DNA from: Silurus meridionalis
Taxonomy: Eukaryota > Chordata > Actinopteri > Siluriformes > Siluridae
Assembly (NCBI RefSeq): GCF_014805685.1
Contig: NC_060907.1
Span: 4,721,852-4,785,851, forward strand
Length of the DNA stretch: 64,000 nt
Reading direction: 5' to 3'
The translations under genes were made by a program, and so were the position numbers. Below the pieces are notes generated by a model. The model did no database searches, had not been told where the DNA came from, and was given only the letters and a program-made list of their open reading frames with translations. Numbering within the stretch: the stretch's first letter is position 1; every line of letters begins with the position of its first letter. Below, in pieces: positions 32,690-44,460 of this stretch.

Positions 32690-33186
32690 ACAATTCAATT
32701 CAATTCATTTTTATTTGTATAGCGCTTTTAACAATGAACATTGTCTCAAAGCAGCTTTACATAGATAATGTGGTAATTAAACGTAAATATGTTCTTTGTA
32801 AGTATGTTTGTCCCTGATGAGCAACTGTGGCAAGGAAAAACTCCCCGAGATGGCATAAGGAAGAAACCTTGAGAGGAACCAGACTCAAGAGGGAACCCAT
32901 CCTCATCTGGGTTGCACCAAATGTCCATTTGAAGCAGATATACAATGTTGCGGGGTACAGTGATGACGATCAGAAGCAAACTGCACTCCCGAGTCAGTGC
33001 AGCAGACCGCCGACAACAACTGCAGTCCAATCCATCCTCAAAGCACCCGTTCTACTCCGGAATTACATGGAACCACCCAAGGTGTTGATGAGATACCGTC
33101 CCAAGCTGCACAGAAGTGTGAAGATCCACGGAGGTGAGAGGGGCAGAAACAGTGGTCACTGGAACCTCAGGAGCATGTTTAACTCG

Positions 33187-33229
<43 letters not shown>

Positions 33230-35900
33230 CAGGAAGAGAAGGATATGGATTATTAAGTGTAACTATTGGTGTACGAAAGTTAATGTCACTGTGCAGTTTG
33301 GACTCCGGCAAGACTCGCTATGGCAGCATAACTAAAAGGGAGAACCAGAAGGTAACACAGACATGAGGGATCTCTGGGATAAGAGACGGCCCACCACACC
33401 ACCGTCAACAAACACGAGTGAACGTGTGAATGTGAGGGGACGACAGCATACAAATATACCAGTTCACCAAACACTCTATATCCATGCTCCCTCCAGATCT
33501 GAGCCTTTACCTAAGAAAAACCTAATGATAAATGGCTTGACTAAATAAATAAGTTTTCAACCTCGACTTGAACACTGAGACTGTGCCCGAGTCCCGAACA
33601 CTGGTTGGAAGGCTGTTCCATAACTGTGGGGCTTTATAAGAGAAAGATCTGCCCCCTGCTGTAGTCTTCATTATTTGAGGAACCAACAGATAGCCAGCAC
33701 ATTTTGACCTAAGTAGGCATGGAGGATCATACTGGTACAGAATTTCACTTAGATACTGCGGTGCGAGACCATTAAGTGCTTTATACGTCAGTAGTAATAT
33801 TTTATAATCAATGCGAGATTTGATTGGGAGCCAGCGTAGACTGAATAAAACAGGGGTGATGTGGTCATATTTCCTAGATCTAGTGAGGACTCTTTCTGCA
33901 GCATTCTGAACTAACTGAAGCTTTTTTCTGCACTTACTTGAACACCCAGACAGTAAAGCGTTACAGTAATCTAATCTAGAAGTAACAAAAGCATGAACTA
34001 GTTTTTCTGCATCCTGTAACGACATCATATTTCTAATTTTAACAATATTTCTAAGGTGAAAGAAGGCGATCCTGGTAATATTATTCACGTGAGACTCAAA
34101 GGAAAGACTTGGGTCAATAATCACACCAAGGTCTTTGACAGCCATACATGCTAAAACAGAAACACCATCTAGAGATGCTACGGAATCAGAAAGTTTACTT
34201 CTAGCTGCATGTGGTCCTAGTAAAAGTACTTCCGTCTTATCTGAGTTGAGCAGAAGAAAGTTATTAAGCATCCACTGTCTAATGTCCTTTACACACTTCT
34301 CAACATTGTTAAGCTGATCTCGCTCATCTGGCTTTGCTGAAATATACAGCTGTGTGTCATCAGCATAGCAATGGAAGCGAATCCCATGTTTATGAATGAT
34401 TTCACCAAGAGGCAGCATATATAAAGAGAAAAGCCAGAAAAGCCAGATCCTTGAGGAACACCAAACTTTACCTCATAGAGTGTGGAGAACTCACCATTTA
34501 CATCAACAAACTGATAGCGATCAGTCAAATAAGACCTGAGCCAAGAGAGAGCTGTTCGCTTTATTCCAACAACGTTCTCAAGTCTAGCAAGCAGTATAGT
34601 GTGATCAATAGTGTCAAAAGCTGCACTAAGGTCGAGCAAAACAAGTAAGGAGACAAAACCCTGATCAGAGGCCAATAACAGGTCATTTACCACCTTAACT
34701 AGCGCGGTCTCTGTGCTATGATGAGGCCGAAATCCTGACTGATACATTTCAAAAATGTTATTCATAAGTAGGTGTGAGCATAACTGCTGTGCTACAACCT
34801 TTTCTAAAATTTTGGATATAAACGGGAGATTTGATATTGGTCTGTAGTTGGACAACTGACATGGGTCAAGGTCAGGTTTCTTAATAAGGGGGTGGAAACT
34901 GCCAGTTTGAAGGATTTAGGTACATAACCAGTGCTAATGGAAGAGTTAATTATTTTTAAAACAGGTTCAATTACCTCTGGAGCTATCTGTTTAAAGAAAC
35001 TTGTAGGCAAGGGATCGAGAATGCAGGTTGATGGTTTTGATGAGGAGATTAATAAAATTAAGTCATTCTCATGAATAGGAGTGAAGCTTTGTAGTTGATT
35101 GTCTGCTATAATTACACTGGTGTCTACAGGGTTTCTTGTAAAATAATTTGGATTTATATTAACTGTCTGGATTTCTTGCCTGATGTTTTCAATTTTATTA
35201 TTAAGAAAGTTCATGAAATCGTTACTACCTAATGATGGTGTGCATGTTAGTGCAGTGCTTTTATTCCCTGTTAATTTTGCTACCGTGCTGAATAAAAATC
35301 TAGAATTATGCTTGTTATTTTCTATGAGGGTCGAGAAATATGCTGATCTAGCAGCACTAAGAGATTTTCTATAATTTAGGAGGCTCTCCTTCCATGCTAT
35401 TTGAAATACTGTTAATTTTGTTTGACGCCATTTACATTCTAATTTTCGAGTGGTCTGTTTTAAGGTGCGTGTATGATCATTATACCACTGTGCTAATTTT
35501 TTCTCCCTGATCATTTTGGTCTTAAGGGGAGCTACATCATCTAGAGTGTAACGTAACGTTGTTTCTAGATGTTCAGTGGCCCAGTCGAGCTCTGCGGGGT
35601 CTGATGGAGATCTATCTAATATCGTAATTTTGGGAAAATTATTAATAAAACGCGCTGCTGTAGCTGACGTGAAAGTACGCTTAACACGGTAACGTGGTGA
35701 GGTAGAAATGCAATGACTTAGGCAAATTTTAAACGAGATTAGATAATGGTCTGAAATAGCTTCAGACTGTGGAATTATGACTAAGTTTTTTATGTTTAAT
35801 CCAAATGTTAACAACAAATCGAGAGTGTGTCCACCACTATGAGTGGGTCCTATAACATTCTGATTAATTCCAACTGAATCTGAAACTGAATAATACACCA
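32690..35900 (-). mobile_element. L2-type LINE, 5'-truncated, with 3' UTR
   Basis: The element reads right to left: endonuclease end and RT from about 35,900, ORF2 stop near 33,522, 3' UTR to 32,690 with an (AATTC)n tail. It lies antisense within the intron of the candidate small gene. The 3' UTR includes a (GA)n tract at 33,190-33,224. This is the longest L2 copy in the window and belongs to a subfamily different from that at 59,236-60,914. Confidence 0.88.
33522..35898 (-). pseudogene. L2 ORF2: endonuclease C-terminus and reverse transcriptase
   Basis: Three overlapping frames cover one ORF2. 35,898-34,804 holds the endonuclease end (SGGHTLDLLLTFG, EAISDHYLISF, with the catalytic Asp-His pair) and the start of RT. 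34,855-34,289 has [30 protein letters not shown] and FGVPQGS. 34,418-33,522 has [15 protein letters not shown] with both catalytic Asp residues, [27 protein letters not shown] and the tail [14 protein letters not shown]. The frame changes near 34,830 and 34,400 inactivate it. Confidence 0.88.
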
Positions 35901-36033
35901 GGTAATATGAGGGTTTTATTATAAACCGAAAGCGTGAGCAAACCGTACATTGAATGAAAGTATTTTAAATAGACAGTGTGTGTGTGAGTGTGTGTATGTA
36001 ATAGGACACAGGTGTCCTGTTAGAAGCATCAGA

Positions 36034-36064
<31 letters not shown>

Positions 36065-36242
36065 GTTCAGAGTAATTCTGGGAGAACCAAGGTACCGTAA
36101 ACATCTGGCGAGAATCTGGCCAGAATAGCACCAGGTAACACCATTAGTTTTGAAACCTGTTGATACCACCTTGAAGAAGTCACTGCAGATAAAATGAAAT
36201 ACCAGTTGAATGAGTTTATGTTTGTTTCCTGTTCCTGCTCAG
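35901..36242. other. intron end with short TG tract
   Basis: Non-coding sequence. A (TG)-rich stretch lies at 35,980-36,066. The last bases (TTTCCTGTTCCTGCTCAG) form a strong acceptor for the next exon. Confidence 0.7.
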
Positions 36243-36374
36243 ATCCACTTGGACGACGTCACGGTGCAGACAGGGAGTGATTCTGAAAAACGTGGAAAGG
36301 CTTCGGAGCGCCGGCGAGCGAGATCGGCTGATATTGAGAAGTTGACGATCACAGGACAATCACAGGACTACTGA
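36243..36374 (+). CDS. candidate small gene, last exon
   Basis: 44 codons to TGA at 36,372-36,374, following a consensus acceptor. It begins IHLDDVTVQTGSDSEKRGK and continues SERRRARSADIEKL. It is Arg/Lys and Ser rich with an acidic start, in phase 0. It joins in frame to the 29,543-29,816 exon if the donor at 29,817 is used. GC content and codon use differ clearly from the AT-rich surroundings. The protein is not recognised; a total of about 132 residues is predicted. Confidence 0.5.
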   Translation: MHLDDVTVQTGSDSEKRGKASERRRARSADIEKLTITGQSQDY

Positions 36375-38691
36375 GTACATGCGCTGCTTCTCGGGTAGAA
36401 TAAGGTAAAAAAAAAAAAAAACAACGGAGTAAAGTTGCCTGAACAACTTCAGAATTTGTATAGACGGATTCATGACTGACGTGACAAGGGATTTTTATGT
36501 TTCAGCTGTAGCCTCAATTACGGACCAGATCACGATGACTTGAGGCTTCCGTTGTACATATAGCCTGAAACCCAGGACACGTAACGCTTTGTTGTTAAAA
36601 CATTGCGTCTCGAACATCGACTATCACATCCCACGTTCACACAAAGAGGAATGGAGGAAAAGGACAGTTCGTATACCCACAGGAGTTCTTGATCCAACCT
36701 TCGATGAGCATGAAACGAGCACAATAATAATAAGGGGGTGTATTTTTTTATTGTTTTTAAAAGCAATCCATGTGGAAAAATTGGTGCAAATGACAACATA
36801 TGATAACAGATTTGCTCCTTTGCAACAACCTCTGGTTTTCTCTGTTAGCTTTGCTAGCAGGAATCTGATTGGGAAACAAATTCCTGTGGCAAAACCTGGA
36901 TGCTTCTAACGCTACAGTCACTTACACAGCACGTCTCAAAAAGGAACAAGAACATTCATCTAGGATGGAAGTCCATTCTTGACCTAAAGTTTTTTAATAA
37001 TATTCCTTTTATAAAGATCTGTAAGTTTGTATGTCTCTAGTGATCATTTTTTAAAAATCAGAATCTAAACACTTTATTGACCCCTTAGGGAAATTGTTTG
37101 TTTGAAGTAGTTCACAGTAAAATATTAAATATTAAAGTCAGAGAAAAAAAAGGAAATATAATATATTCAAAATAATTTAATATATTTTATTAGAATGTTG
37201 ACTAGAAGTGGGACAGTAACGTTACACTTGTGATACACTAATCGGCTTATATTCGTGATGTTTTATCGCTAACCAGGAAAAAAGAAGGAAAATTCCCACA
37301 TCCAATAATTTCACTATTCTGATTATTATTAAAAAAGTCTTGTGATTGTTCGTGGTTTGTCCAAACCTCTAGCGTGTTGTGTATCGGTGGATTATTCAAT
37401 AGCAACACAAAGTACAGCACTGAGTAGCTCAACATTGGAAAAATATCTACCTGAGATCTGTGTGACCGAAACGAGTTCGTTGAATGCGTGAAGTGATTTA
37501 ATTTTCCTCATGTGATTTCATTTCAGTTGTTCTGAATGTTTTAAAACCGCATCCGTCTGTTGTAATGTGTCTTTAACCTTTTGTACACTATGGACCATTC
37601 ATTTACTTATTAAACATATAACTTACATAAAAGTGTCTGTGAAAAGTGTGGAAAAAGAGTCTTTTATCGTTTTTCAGATGAATGCATGTTCTATTTGTTT
37701 ATATTCAACAAACTAGATAATGTGAAAAAGCACACGAGAATTGGACAGTGATTGAGTGGAAAAAAGTTCTGTGGAGGGGAAGGTTGGAGAATTATTCTGT
37801 AAATCAACACCATTGGACCCGACTTCACCATACAACAAGACGAGGAGCCGTATAAAGCGTATGTCTGAGCTCTATAAATGTTACACTTTTGCCCTAGAGC
37901 TTGGCGTATCTTCCTGCCTTCTGCAAAACCCCATTGCTGCCAACCGGTCTCTCTATGAGAAGGCAAACAGTTCCTCAGCTCCTCATCTGTCATTAGCTGC
38001 AAGACATTCGTATAAAAACAAGATAAAATTAAAAATACATAATACAAGATTTGGGTACAGTGTACTGTTACACTGTAAACCTAAAAATTACCTAAAATTA
38101 CCTAAAATATTACCATAGTACTTTCAAAATGGTAAGTGAAAATGTAAAGCGTTAAAGATAAACAAATATGTCTACATATGATTTCATACCATTGGAGATA
38201 CCATTTTATAAAGTTTTTCTATGATAAAATACAAGGAATTAAGGACATAAACTTCATATTTATCCATAAGTATAAAAGTAAAACTGACTGATTCTCCCAC
38301 ACCTGCTTTATAACCTGCTTGGTTTCAGATGGCATTGCCCATAAGTAGTGTAGTGTAAAACTAGTGCTCACTTATCAGTATCCATCAACTGTTATACTCT
38401 CATATTCCTCTTTTTGTTCAGTGTACAAAAGTGTGAATAATCTGCACTGCATTCATAAATGCTGATTACCTTATCATAAATCATTTTATTTATGGTGGAC
38501 TCAGGAACATTTCTCTCCCTCAGGGAGCTGAAAAGGTCGTCCATCCTGTAATAGTACATTAACAAGAGTCCAGTAAATACACAAGCTGTGTGTATACAGT
38601 GATGCAGTATGTAGTTATACTAATATTAAAAAGTCACAACAATCAGTTCTTTTTCACTCTGATACCATACACATTCATTTCACATTACGTT
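36375..38691. other. intergenic or 3' flanking DNA
   Basis: A run of A (36,406-36,420) follows the stop. 37,060-37,115 resembles the complement of a common fish retroposon tail (CACTTTATTGACCCCTTAGGG). Apart from this I see no supported gene; frames near 36,589-36,909 and 37,756-38,118 lack recognisable motifs and splice context. Confidence 0.55.
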
Positions 38692-38890
38692 AGACCAGTG
38701 GTGTCAAACTTAAATTTACAGTGGGCCAAAATTAAAAACTGGGACGAAGTCACGGGCCAAACTCAATATTTATTGAAAAATTGACTGCAATTGTGCATGT
38801 ATTCCGTCTCTCCAGATGTGTAATTTTTAACCATTTCATATTTCAAAATTTAGTTTTGCATAAACATTGAATCTGGACCAACCAAAGTTT
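38692..38890 (+). mobile_element. hAT-type element left end
   Basis: CAGTGGTGTCAAACTTAAATTTACAGTGGG and AACTGGGACGAAGTC match in style the ends of widespread hAT MITEs. The right end is not seen before the microsatellite. Confidence 0.5.
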
Positions 38891-38895
38891 AATTT

Positions 38896-38898
<3 letters not shown>

Positions 38899-38990
<92 letters not shown>
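38899..38990. repeat. (CT)n(AT)n compound microsatellite
   Basis: About 50 bp of CT followed by about 38 bp of AT. Confidence 0.95.
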
Positions 38991-38991
<1 letters not shown>

Positions 38992-39139
38992 CTGTAGCCT
39001 TTCAAATTACTTTTTAATGTAAATCCTTTTTCACATGCCAACAACAAAACAACCAAAAAATAATAATAATTTCCTTTAAATAAAAAAACTATTAACAGTT
39101 TTTCTTGTCTGTTATTTGCCGTGATAAATAATTTTCTGA

Positions 39140-39310
39140 GGTAAAATCTCGTGAGGTGAGTCCGGAAAAATTCTTATCCAATCAGCGCCGTTGACGGAAA
39201 CTCGTATAGCCAATCACAGCGCGTGTGGGCGGGGCTTTTATCTGTCTGGCTTTTGGCGCGAGAAATTATTTTCTTATGAAATCATCTTCTCGTGAGGTGA
39301 GTCTGGAGAT
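39140..39310 (+). promoter_or_regulatory. promoter-like cluster with duplicated donor motif
   Basis: Two CCAAT words (39,178 and 39,210), a GC box GGGCGGGGC (39,228) and an E2F-like TTTTGGCGCGAG (39,251) lie within 80 bp. A 20-bp word CTCGTGAGGTGAGTC followed by YGGA occurs at 39,147 and 39,288; it contains a strong GTGAGT donor. This is what a CpG-poor housekeeping promoter with a first exon would look like. No coding exon follows within the window on this strand that I can connect. A diverged copy of the CCAAT part lies at 40,083-40,117. Confidence 0.4.
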
Positions 39311-39509
39311 ACTGATCTTATTATTTCTCTTATATTTCTTTAAGATTCCGGAGTTAATATGAATTATTGATGTTAATTTACACTTATTTTACTGTAGAAC
39401 TCGATTTATTATAGTTTTTGGAGCTTCTTTAACTCTGTATCGGCGTCGTTAAGGGAAACTTGTACGAGTCCTAAATGACTCGATGTTGAAGTGCACTTTA
39501 TACGGTGAA

Positions 39510-39519
39510 AATAATGATG

Positions 39520-39562
<43 letters not shown>

Positions 39563-39703
39563 TTTATTCGGGCTTGGGACCGGCACTAAGAGTGCACTGG
39601 ATTGTAAAACCCTAATGGCTGGGTTTGGTTCTATGATCGGGACTCGAACCCGGGCCGCAGCGGTGAGAGCGCCGAATCCTAACCACTAAACCACCAGAGA
39701 ACC
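39510..39703 (-). repeat. SINE with tRNA-Glu head and (TTA)n tail
   Basis: On the minus strand a tRNA-Glu-like sequence is followed by ACCCAGCCATTAGGGTTTTAC, CACTCTTAGTGCCGGTCCC and a (TTA)n tail (39,515-39,560 on plus). Part of the body recurs at 40,048-40,080. Confidence 0.78.
39629..39700 (-). tRNA. tRNA-Glu(CTC)-like, probably the SINE head
   Basis: 72 nt with D-arm TAGTGGTTAGGATTC, anticodon loop carrying CTC, and T-arm GGGTTCGAGTCCC. The acceptor stem pairs except for one C/T mismatch. A and B box promoters are intact. Because it runs straight into SINE body sequence it is probably not a functional tRNA gene, though a recent tRNA-to-SINE relation is clear. Confidence 0.55.
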
Positions 39704-39807
39704 CCTATCATCTTTTACTACTAATTAATACATTTTATATAATAAAAAAATTATAAAATAAAAAACATCAAAGCTGTACATTTAAATTTGAATATATGCT
39801 CTAAATC

Positions 39808-39950
39808 GGTGGTCCCCAACCTTTTTTTTTCCACGGACCGGTTTAATGTTCGACAATTTTTTCACGGACCGGTATTTAGGGTGTGGCGGATAATAAATAC
39901 ACAAAATAAAATCATATTTTGCAGTCTGCGGTCAGGGGGTTGGGGACCAG
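39808..39950. mobile_element. short hAT-type MITE
   Basis: Ends GGTGGTCCCCAACC and GGTTGGGGACCAG are inverted. The subterminal CACGGACCGG word occurs twice. No target duplication is evident. Confidence 0.6.
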
Positions 39951-40119
39951 GAAAATCCGTGATGCGAAATATGAATGCTGTCTCCTATACATTTGGCCAG
40001 CTACACACACACACACATATAAACGTATATAGGGTTGCACAAGCCAGTACACTCTTAGTGCCGGTTCCAAGCCCGGGTAAATCGGGAACGTTAACGGAAA
40101 CTTATATAGCCAATCATTA

Positions 40120-40666
40120 TAACAGCATTGAAGATGGGTCGAGGCTGGGTCTTCCAACATGACAATGACCCGAAGCCCACAGCCAGGATAACCAAGGAGT
40201 GTCTCTGTAAGAAGCATATCAAGGTTCTGGCATGGCCTAGCCAGTCTCCAGACATAAACCCAATAGAGAATCTTTGGAGGGAGCTCAAACTCTGTGTTTC
40301 TCAGCGACAGGCCAGAAACCTGACTGATCTAGAGAAGATCTGTGTGGAGGAGTGGGCCAAAATCCCTCCTGCAGTGTGTGCAAACCTGGTGAAAAACTAC
40401 AGGAAACGTTTGACCTCTGTAATTGCAAACAAAGGCTACTGTACCAAATATTAACATTGACTTTCTCAGGTGTTCAAATAATTATTTGCAGCTGTATCAT
40501 ACAAATAGTTTAAAAATCATACATTGTGATTTCTTGACTTTTTTTTTTTTTAGATTATGTCTCTCACAGTGGACATGCACCTACGATGACAATTTCAGAC
40601 CCCTCCATGATTTCTAAGTGGGAGAACTTGCAAAATAGCAGGGTGTTCAAATACTTATTTTACTCA

Positions 40667-40672
<6 letters not shown>
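40120..40672 (+). mobile_element. Tc1-like transposon, right half
   Basis: A transposase C-terminal part (next entry) is followed by 3' flank and a terminal repeat CAGGGTGTTCAAATACTTA, with TTTACTCACTGTA at 40,660-40,672. The left half is missing. Confidence 0.82.
40128..40454 (+). pseudogene. Tc1 transposase C-terminal fragment
   Basis: 108 residues with [17 protein letters not shown] (second catalytic Asp), [17 protein letters not shown] (third catalytic residue, Glu) and a normal C-terminal end KGYCTKY. The N-terminal DNA-binding domain and first Asp are missing, so the protein is inactive. The surviving part has no stops, which suggests moderate age. Confidence 0.85.

Positions 40673-40729
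<57 letters not shown>
40673..40729. repeat. (AT)n microsatellite, target of BEL insertion
   Basis: About 57 bp of AT. The BEL element inserted here; AT continues at 48,842. Confidence 0.95.
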
Positions 40730-40733
<4 letters not shown>

Positions 40734-41391
40734 ACTAACTCTTAGAAAAGAGTTAGTAAGGTAATGATTTTGAGCTCCATTTTGTTTGGTCTCTTCCGCC
40801 CCATACGGTATAGTCCTTTAACTCCGCCCCATACGGTATTGTCTTTTAGCCCCGCCCCCTTACGGTATAATCCTTTGACTCTGCCCCCCACTAGTTAGTG
40901 TGACGTACACCATGGTAAAGGAAAGTCATGTCGCTTAAATGCTCTGAAATCGTACAAGGTTCTTAAGGAAAGTAAGGGATAATTAAGCACAAGGTTCTTA
41001 AGGAAAGTAAGGGATAAATAAGCACCTAGCTGGAACGGAACAAGGTACTATGATTGATTTGTTTGATGTGTATATGTATTAATATTTTGGTTAATCTATT
41101 TAACTGTGAAGTGTTTTAATGTGTTGTTGTCACTGCCACATCTGTGACATCATCGTGTGACATCACAGGGGGTTTCTTTTGAATGGCTATTCATGTTTAT
41201 GTTTGTAAGAGCTGATTGTTTTATTTGTTATTTATCTGTTCTGTAGCTCTTACGGTGTTTCACTAAGAAAAGGTTTCTCATCAAGGAAAGGTAGATTTTG
41301 TGTTTCGCAAAGGAAAGGCTGACTGAACACAAAATAAAGGCTTTTGAAACATCAGTACGCTTCACCATTGTCTGGCTAGGGGTTAGCTACA
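40730..41391 (+). repeat. 5' LTR of BEL element
   Basis: Begins TGTAACTAAC and ends GGTTAGCTACA. It contains three tandem copies of a CCGCCCC...TACGGTAT word (GC-box-like, 40,797-40,870), two copies of CAAGGTTCTTAAGGAAAG (40,957 and 40,991), and an AATAAA near 41,334. Confidence 0.93.
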
Positions 41392-42058
41392 GTAAGAGCT
41401 TGACCGCATCGATTCCAATAACTGTTGTCTACAACGGCCACGGAGGGTCTTCAAAGCGCCAGTTACAGCTTCTGCTACATCACCACCACAAGGCATCAGC
41501 GTGGACCCATCAAGCTGCTTCCTCGCGCCTGACCTATACTTGGACAGCAGTCTCACAGTTTCGTGCAATGGTCAAGTACAACCACACTTACGGACATTGA
41601 TGCAAGGTCGTGAGTATTAATCTACTATAGTACAACGATACGACGACCAACGGATGAACGGCTTCTCGGACTGAACATTTAATACTCATCGGCTAAGCAA
41701 CAAGAGCAACAAGATAAACTGTGATTATATTTGTGCCCATGCCTGTAGGCATCCACATGGACTTTGTCTAATTAAGGACATAGAATTTTGTTTTTTGGAT
41801 TTTGCATTTATCTACTTAGTTAACAGTGTTTATTGAGGATTTAACATTCACATTTCTCTCATTTGGATTTATTATTGTTGATAACTTGTTCATTGTAGTA
41901 TTTACACTGACATTTACAATAATTCTAGTGTTTATATGTTAATGCATATATGTCAGCTGCTTAAATTGATGGTCTGATATTTTATGTTTATACAGTGCTT
42001 ATTCAGGGCTTCTTATCAGTTAAGGGGTCTTCTTCGCCATTAGAGTTAAAATTTATAA
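41392..42058 (+). other. BEL leader region
   Basis: Untranslated region between LTR and gag. The primer-binding site is not clear: the first bases after the LTR (GTAAGAGCTTGACC) match no tRNA I know. Confidence 0.5.
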
Positions 42059-42064
42059 GTGATA

Positions 42065-44170
42065 ATGTCACAGTCAGGAAATGAGATGGAGGTGGAGGAG
42101 CAGATGGCTAGTTACCAGCATGAAGATTTACAAGGTGAAACCCACATAATGGTAGACCAATCAGAGCGACCGTGTCTGAAGGAAACAAATGAAGTTGAAC
42201 AACAATGCCTAACTGATCTCCAAGACAAATTTAATAAGGATGATAATGCTCTTGAAGGTCCAAGACGCTCTGAACGCATACGCACCATCTTACAGAGAAG
42301 ATGCTCGCGCACCAATATGAAGAGGCCAAGAGAAAGAGAAAAGGCTGTTTGCCATGTACGAACAGTGGAAGCTCCACGCAAGGAAGGCAAGAGATCAGCT
42401 AAAGACTTATATGTCAGAGAGTCAGCTCTGGCCTCTCATTCACGAGCTTAAGAAAAGTAAAGATAACATGATGAACATTTATTATGACATTCAAATCTCA
42501 ACTCACCCTCCATCGACATAAGAAGAAGAGTTGATACGTGTGAAGCTGTGACCACAGAAATCATCAACATTGCATACAGCAGAGCTATAAATGAGGAAAG
42601 CGGGTTTGATGAGCCGCAGGAAAGACACCGCCTTCACGAACTACTCCGCCACGACTATGCAAAGTCTGTCTATGGATCCGCAGCTTCTTGGACAAGTCAC
42701 AGCCAGTCCGATCTCTACTCCATAACTTCATCCATGATAGTAAAACGCGTGGACGCAGCAGCTGAACTAGCAGTAAAGGAAGCAAATTATCAGATGCTGC
42801 TGGAAGAAGAAAAGCAAAAGGAATCTATAAGGGAGCTAGAAGAACAACAACACAAGACACTAGAGGCACAACGCAAGGCACTAGAGGCACAAAGGCATAA
42901 GTTGGAGCGATTACAGGCAGCGAAGAGATAAGGGCTGCTCAAGCCAAGTTGAAGATCTACGAAAGGAGACAGATCACAAGGATGCTATTTATCTCAAGAA
43001 GGAAAGGAACATGGAAGCAAAGAATACACCTGTAACTACAGTGCCCTCTCTCAAGTTGCAACGCCCCATCATACAGACATTCCCTCTCTCACTCAGCTCT
43101 TTCAAGACAACATAGCCTTAAATAGGCTTCCTGTTCCTGAGCCATTTGTCTTCAACGGCGATCCCATACAATTCATTGAATGGAAGGCAGCATTCACTTC
43201 ACTCATAGACCAAAGGGCAATCACACCAGCCGAAAAACTATACTACCTAAAAAAGTACATTGGTGGCTCAGCACGGCAGGCTTTAGATGGCAACTTTTAC
43301 CGAAATGACAATGAAGCATACCAAGACGCGTGGGACAAACTAAATCGTCGCTTTGGCCAGCCATTCGCTATTCAGAGAGCGTTTAGAGAGAAGCTCACCA
43401 ACTGGCCGAGAATTCCATCGAAGGATGCTGAAGGACTGAGACGCTTCTCAGATTTTTGAATGCTTGTCAAGATGCCATGCCTCATGTCAAGGGTCTCGAC
43501 ATATTAAGCGACTGGGAAGAAAATCGAAGCTCGTTCACAAGCTACCAGACTGGGCAGCTTTACGCTGGAACCGACAAGTCACGCAAAGTCTAAATGAAAA
43601 TCAAGAATTCCCAAGTTTCAAAGAGTTTGCTAGATTCACGTCAGATGAAGCCGAGATTGCTTGCAATCCCATTACGTCCTTTCATGCCCTTCATTTGTCA
43701 GATTCTATCACTGAGAAGAGAAACCTCAGAGATGTGAAGAAAACCAAAGCTAGTGTGTTTACCACTCAAATAGTCACTAAAATGAAAACACAAGTCAGAA
43801 CAGGGAAAGTTAAGGTTTCATGTATTTTTTGTCAAGATAATAGACACCAACTACATGCATGCTACAAGTTCACTGAGATGGTATTAGTTGAGCGACGCAA
43901 ATATATAAAGGAGAAGAAACTCTGTTATGGATGCCTGAAACCCGGCCACAGCGTGAAAGACTGCCGTCATCGTCTTTTCTGTAACCACTGTAAAGGAAAG
44001 CATCCTACAGCCCTGCATGATGACAACTATAAAAGAGAAAGGACTACATCAGAACCAGAAACAAATCAAAGTGCTGCTGCAACGTCACTCAGTGTAGCAG
44101 GTGAAAGCTCATCAAACACATCTATGGTGATACCAGTCTGGGTTTCATCAAAAATGATCCAACCACTGAG
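42065..44170 (+). pseudogene. BEL Gag (split frames)
   Basis: The probable start is ATG 42,065 (MSQSGNEMEVEE). The first piece to 42,451 is charged and Arg-rich. The second (42,548-42,931) ends in a coiled coil (LEEQQHKTLEAQRKALEAQ). Near 43,130-43,459 lies a DUF1759 capsid-like segment (FNGDPIQFIEWKAAF, YYLKKYIGGSARQAL). Then come cysteine-rich nucleocapsid motifs CIFCQDNRHQLHAC and CYGCLKPGHSVKDC (CX2CX4HX4C) followed by CNHCKGKHPTALH. The DUF1759 frame ends at TGA 43,457-43,459 just after a T run. Confidence 0.82.
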
Positions 44171-44390
44171 AAACTCGTCTATGCACTGCTCGACACTCAA
44201 AGCGATACTACGTTCATTGACCAAGAAGTGAGTGATGGTCTTAATGCTGACAAGTATCCAGTGAAACTGAAGTTGGCGACTATGAGCGGCAGGGATACGG
44301 TGATCACGGTGAAGGTGTCTCTGGGCTTCGTGTTAGAGGATATAGTTCTGCAGTTCAAGTCGATCTTCCGGTCACCTATACAAAGGACTG
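44171..44390 (+). pseudogene. BEL aspartic protease region
   Basis: VYALLDTQSDTTFID carries the retropepsin-like active site DTQ, typical of BEL proteases (DUF1758). It continues DKYPVKLKLATMSGRDTVI. It lies between nucleocapsid and RT. Its frame differs from both neighbours, so frame changes occur before and after it. Confidence 0.75.
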
Positions 44391-44460
44391 CATACCTGTC
44401 AACCGCTCTCACATTCCCACTTGTGAGACGGCTAAAAAATGGAGTCATCTGGCAGAAATA

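Noticed and set aside
33286..33548. Short frames near the (GA)n tract
   Set aside because: They lie inside the 3' UTR of the antisense L2 element.
36589..36909. 106-codon frame downstream of the small gene
   Set aside because: No recognisable motif, no splice context and AT-rich composition; cannot be supported as a gene.
37756..38118. 120-codon frame
   Set aside because: No domain, no flanking signals and codon composition like intergenic DNA.
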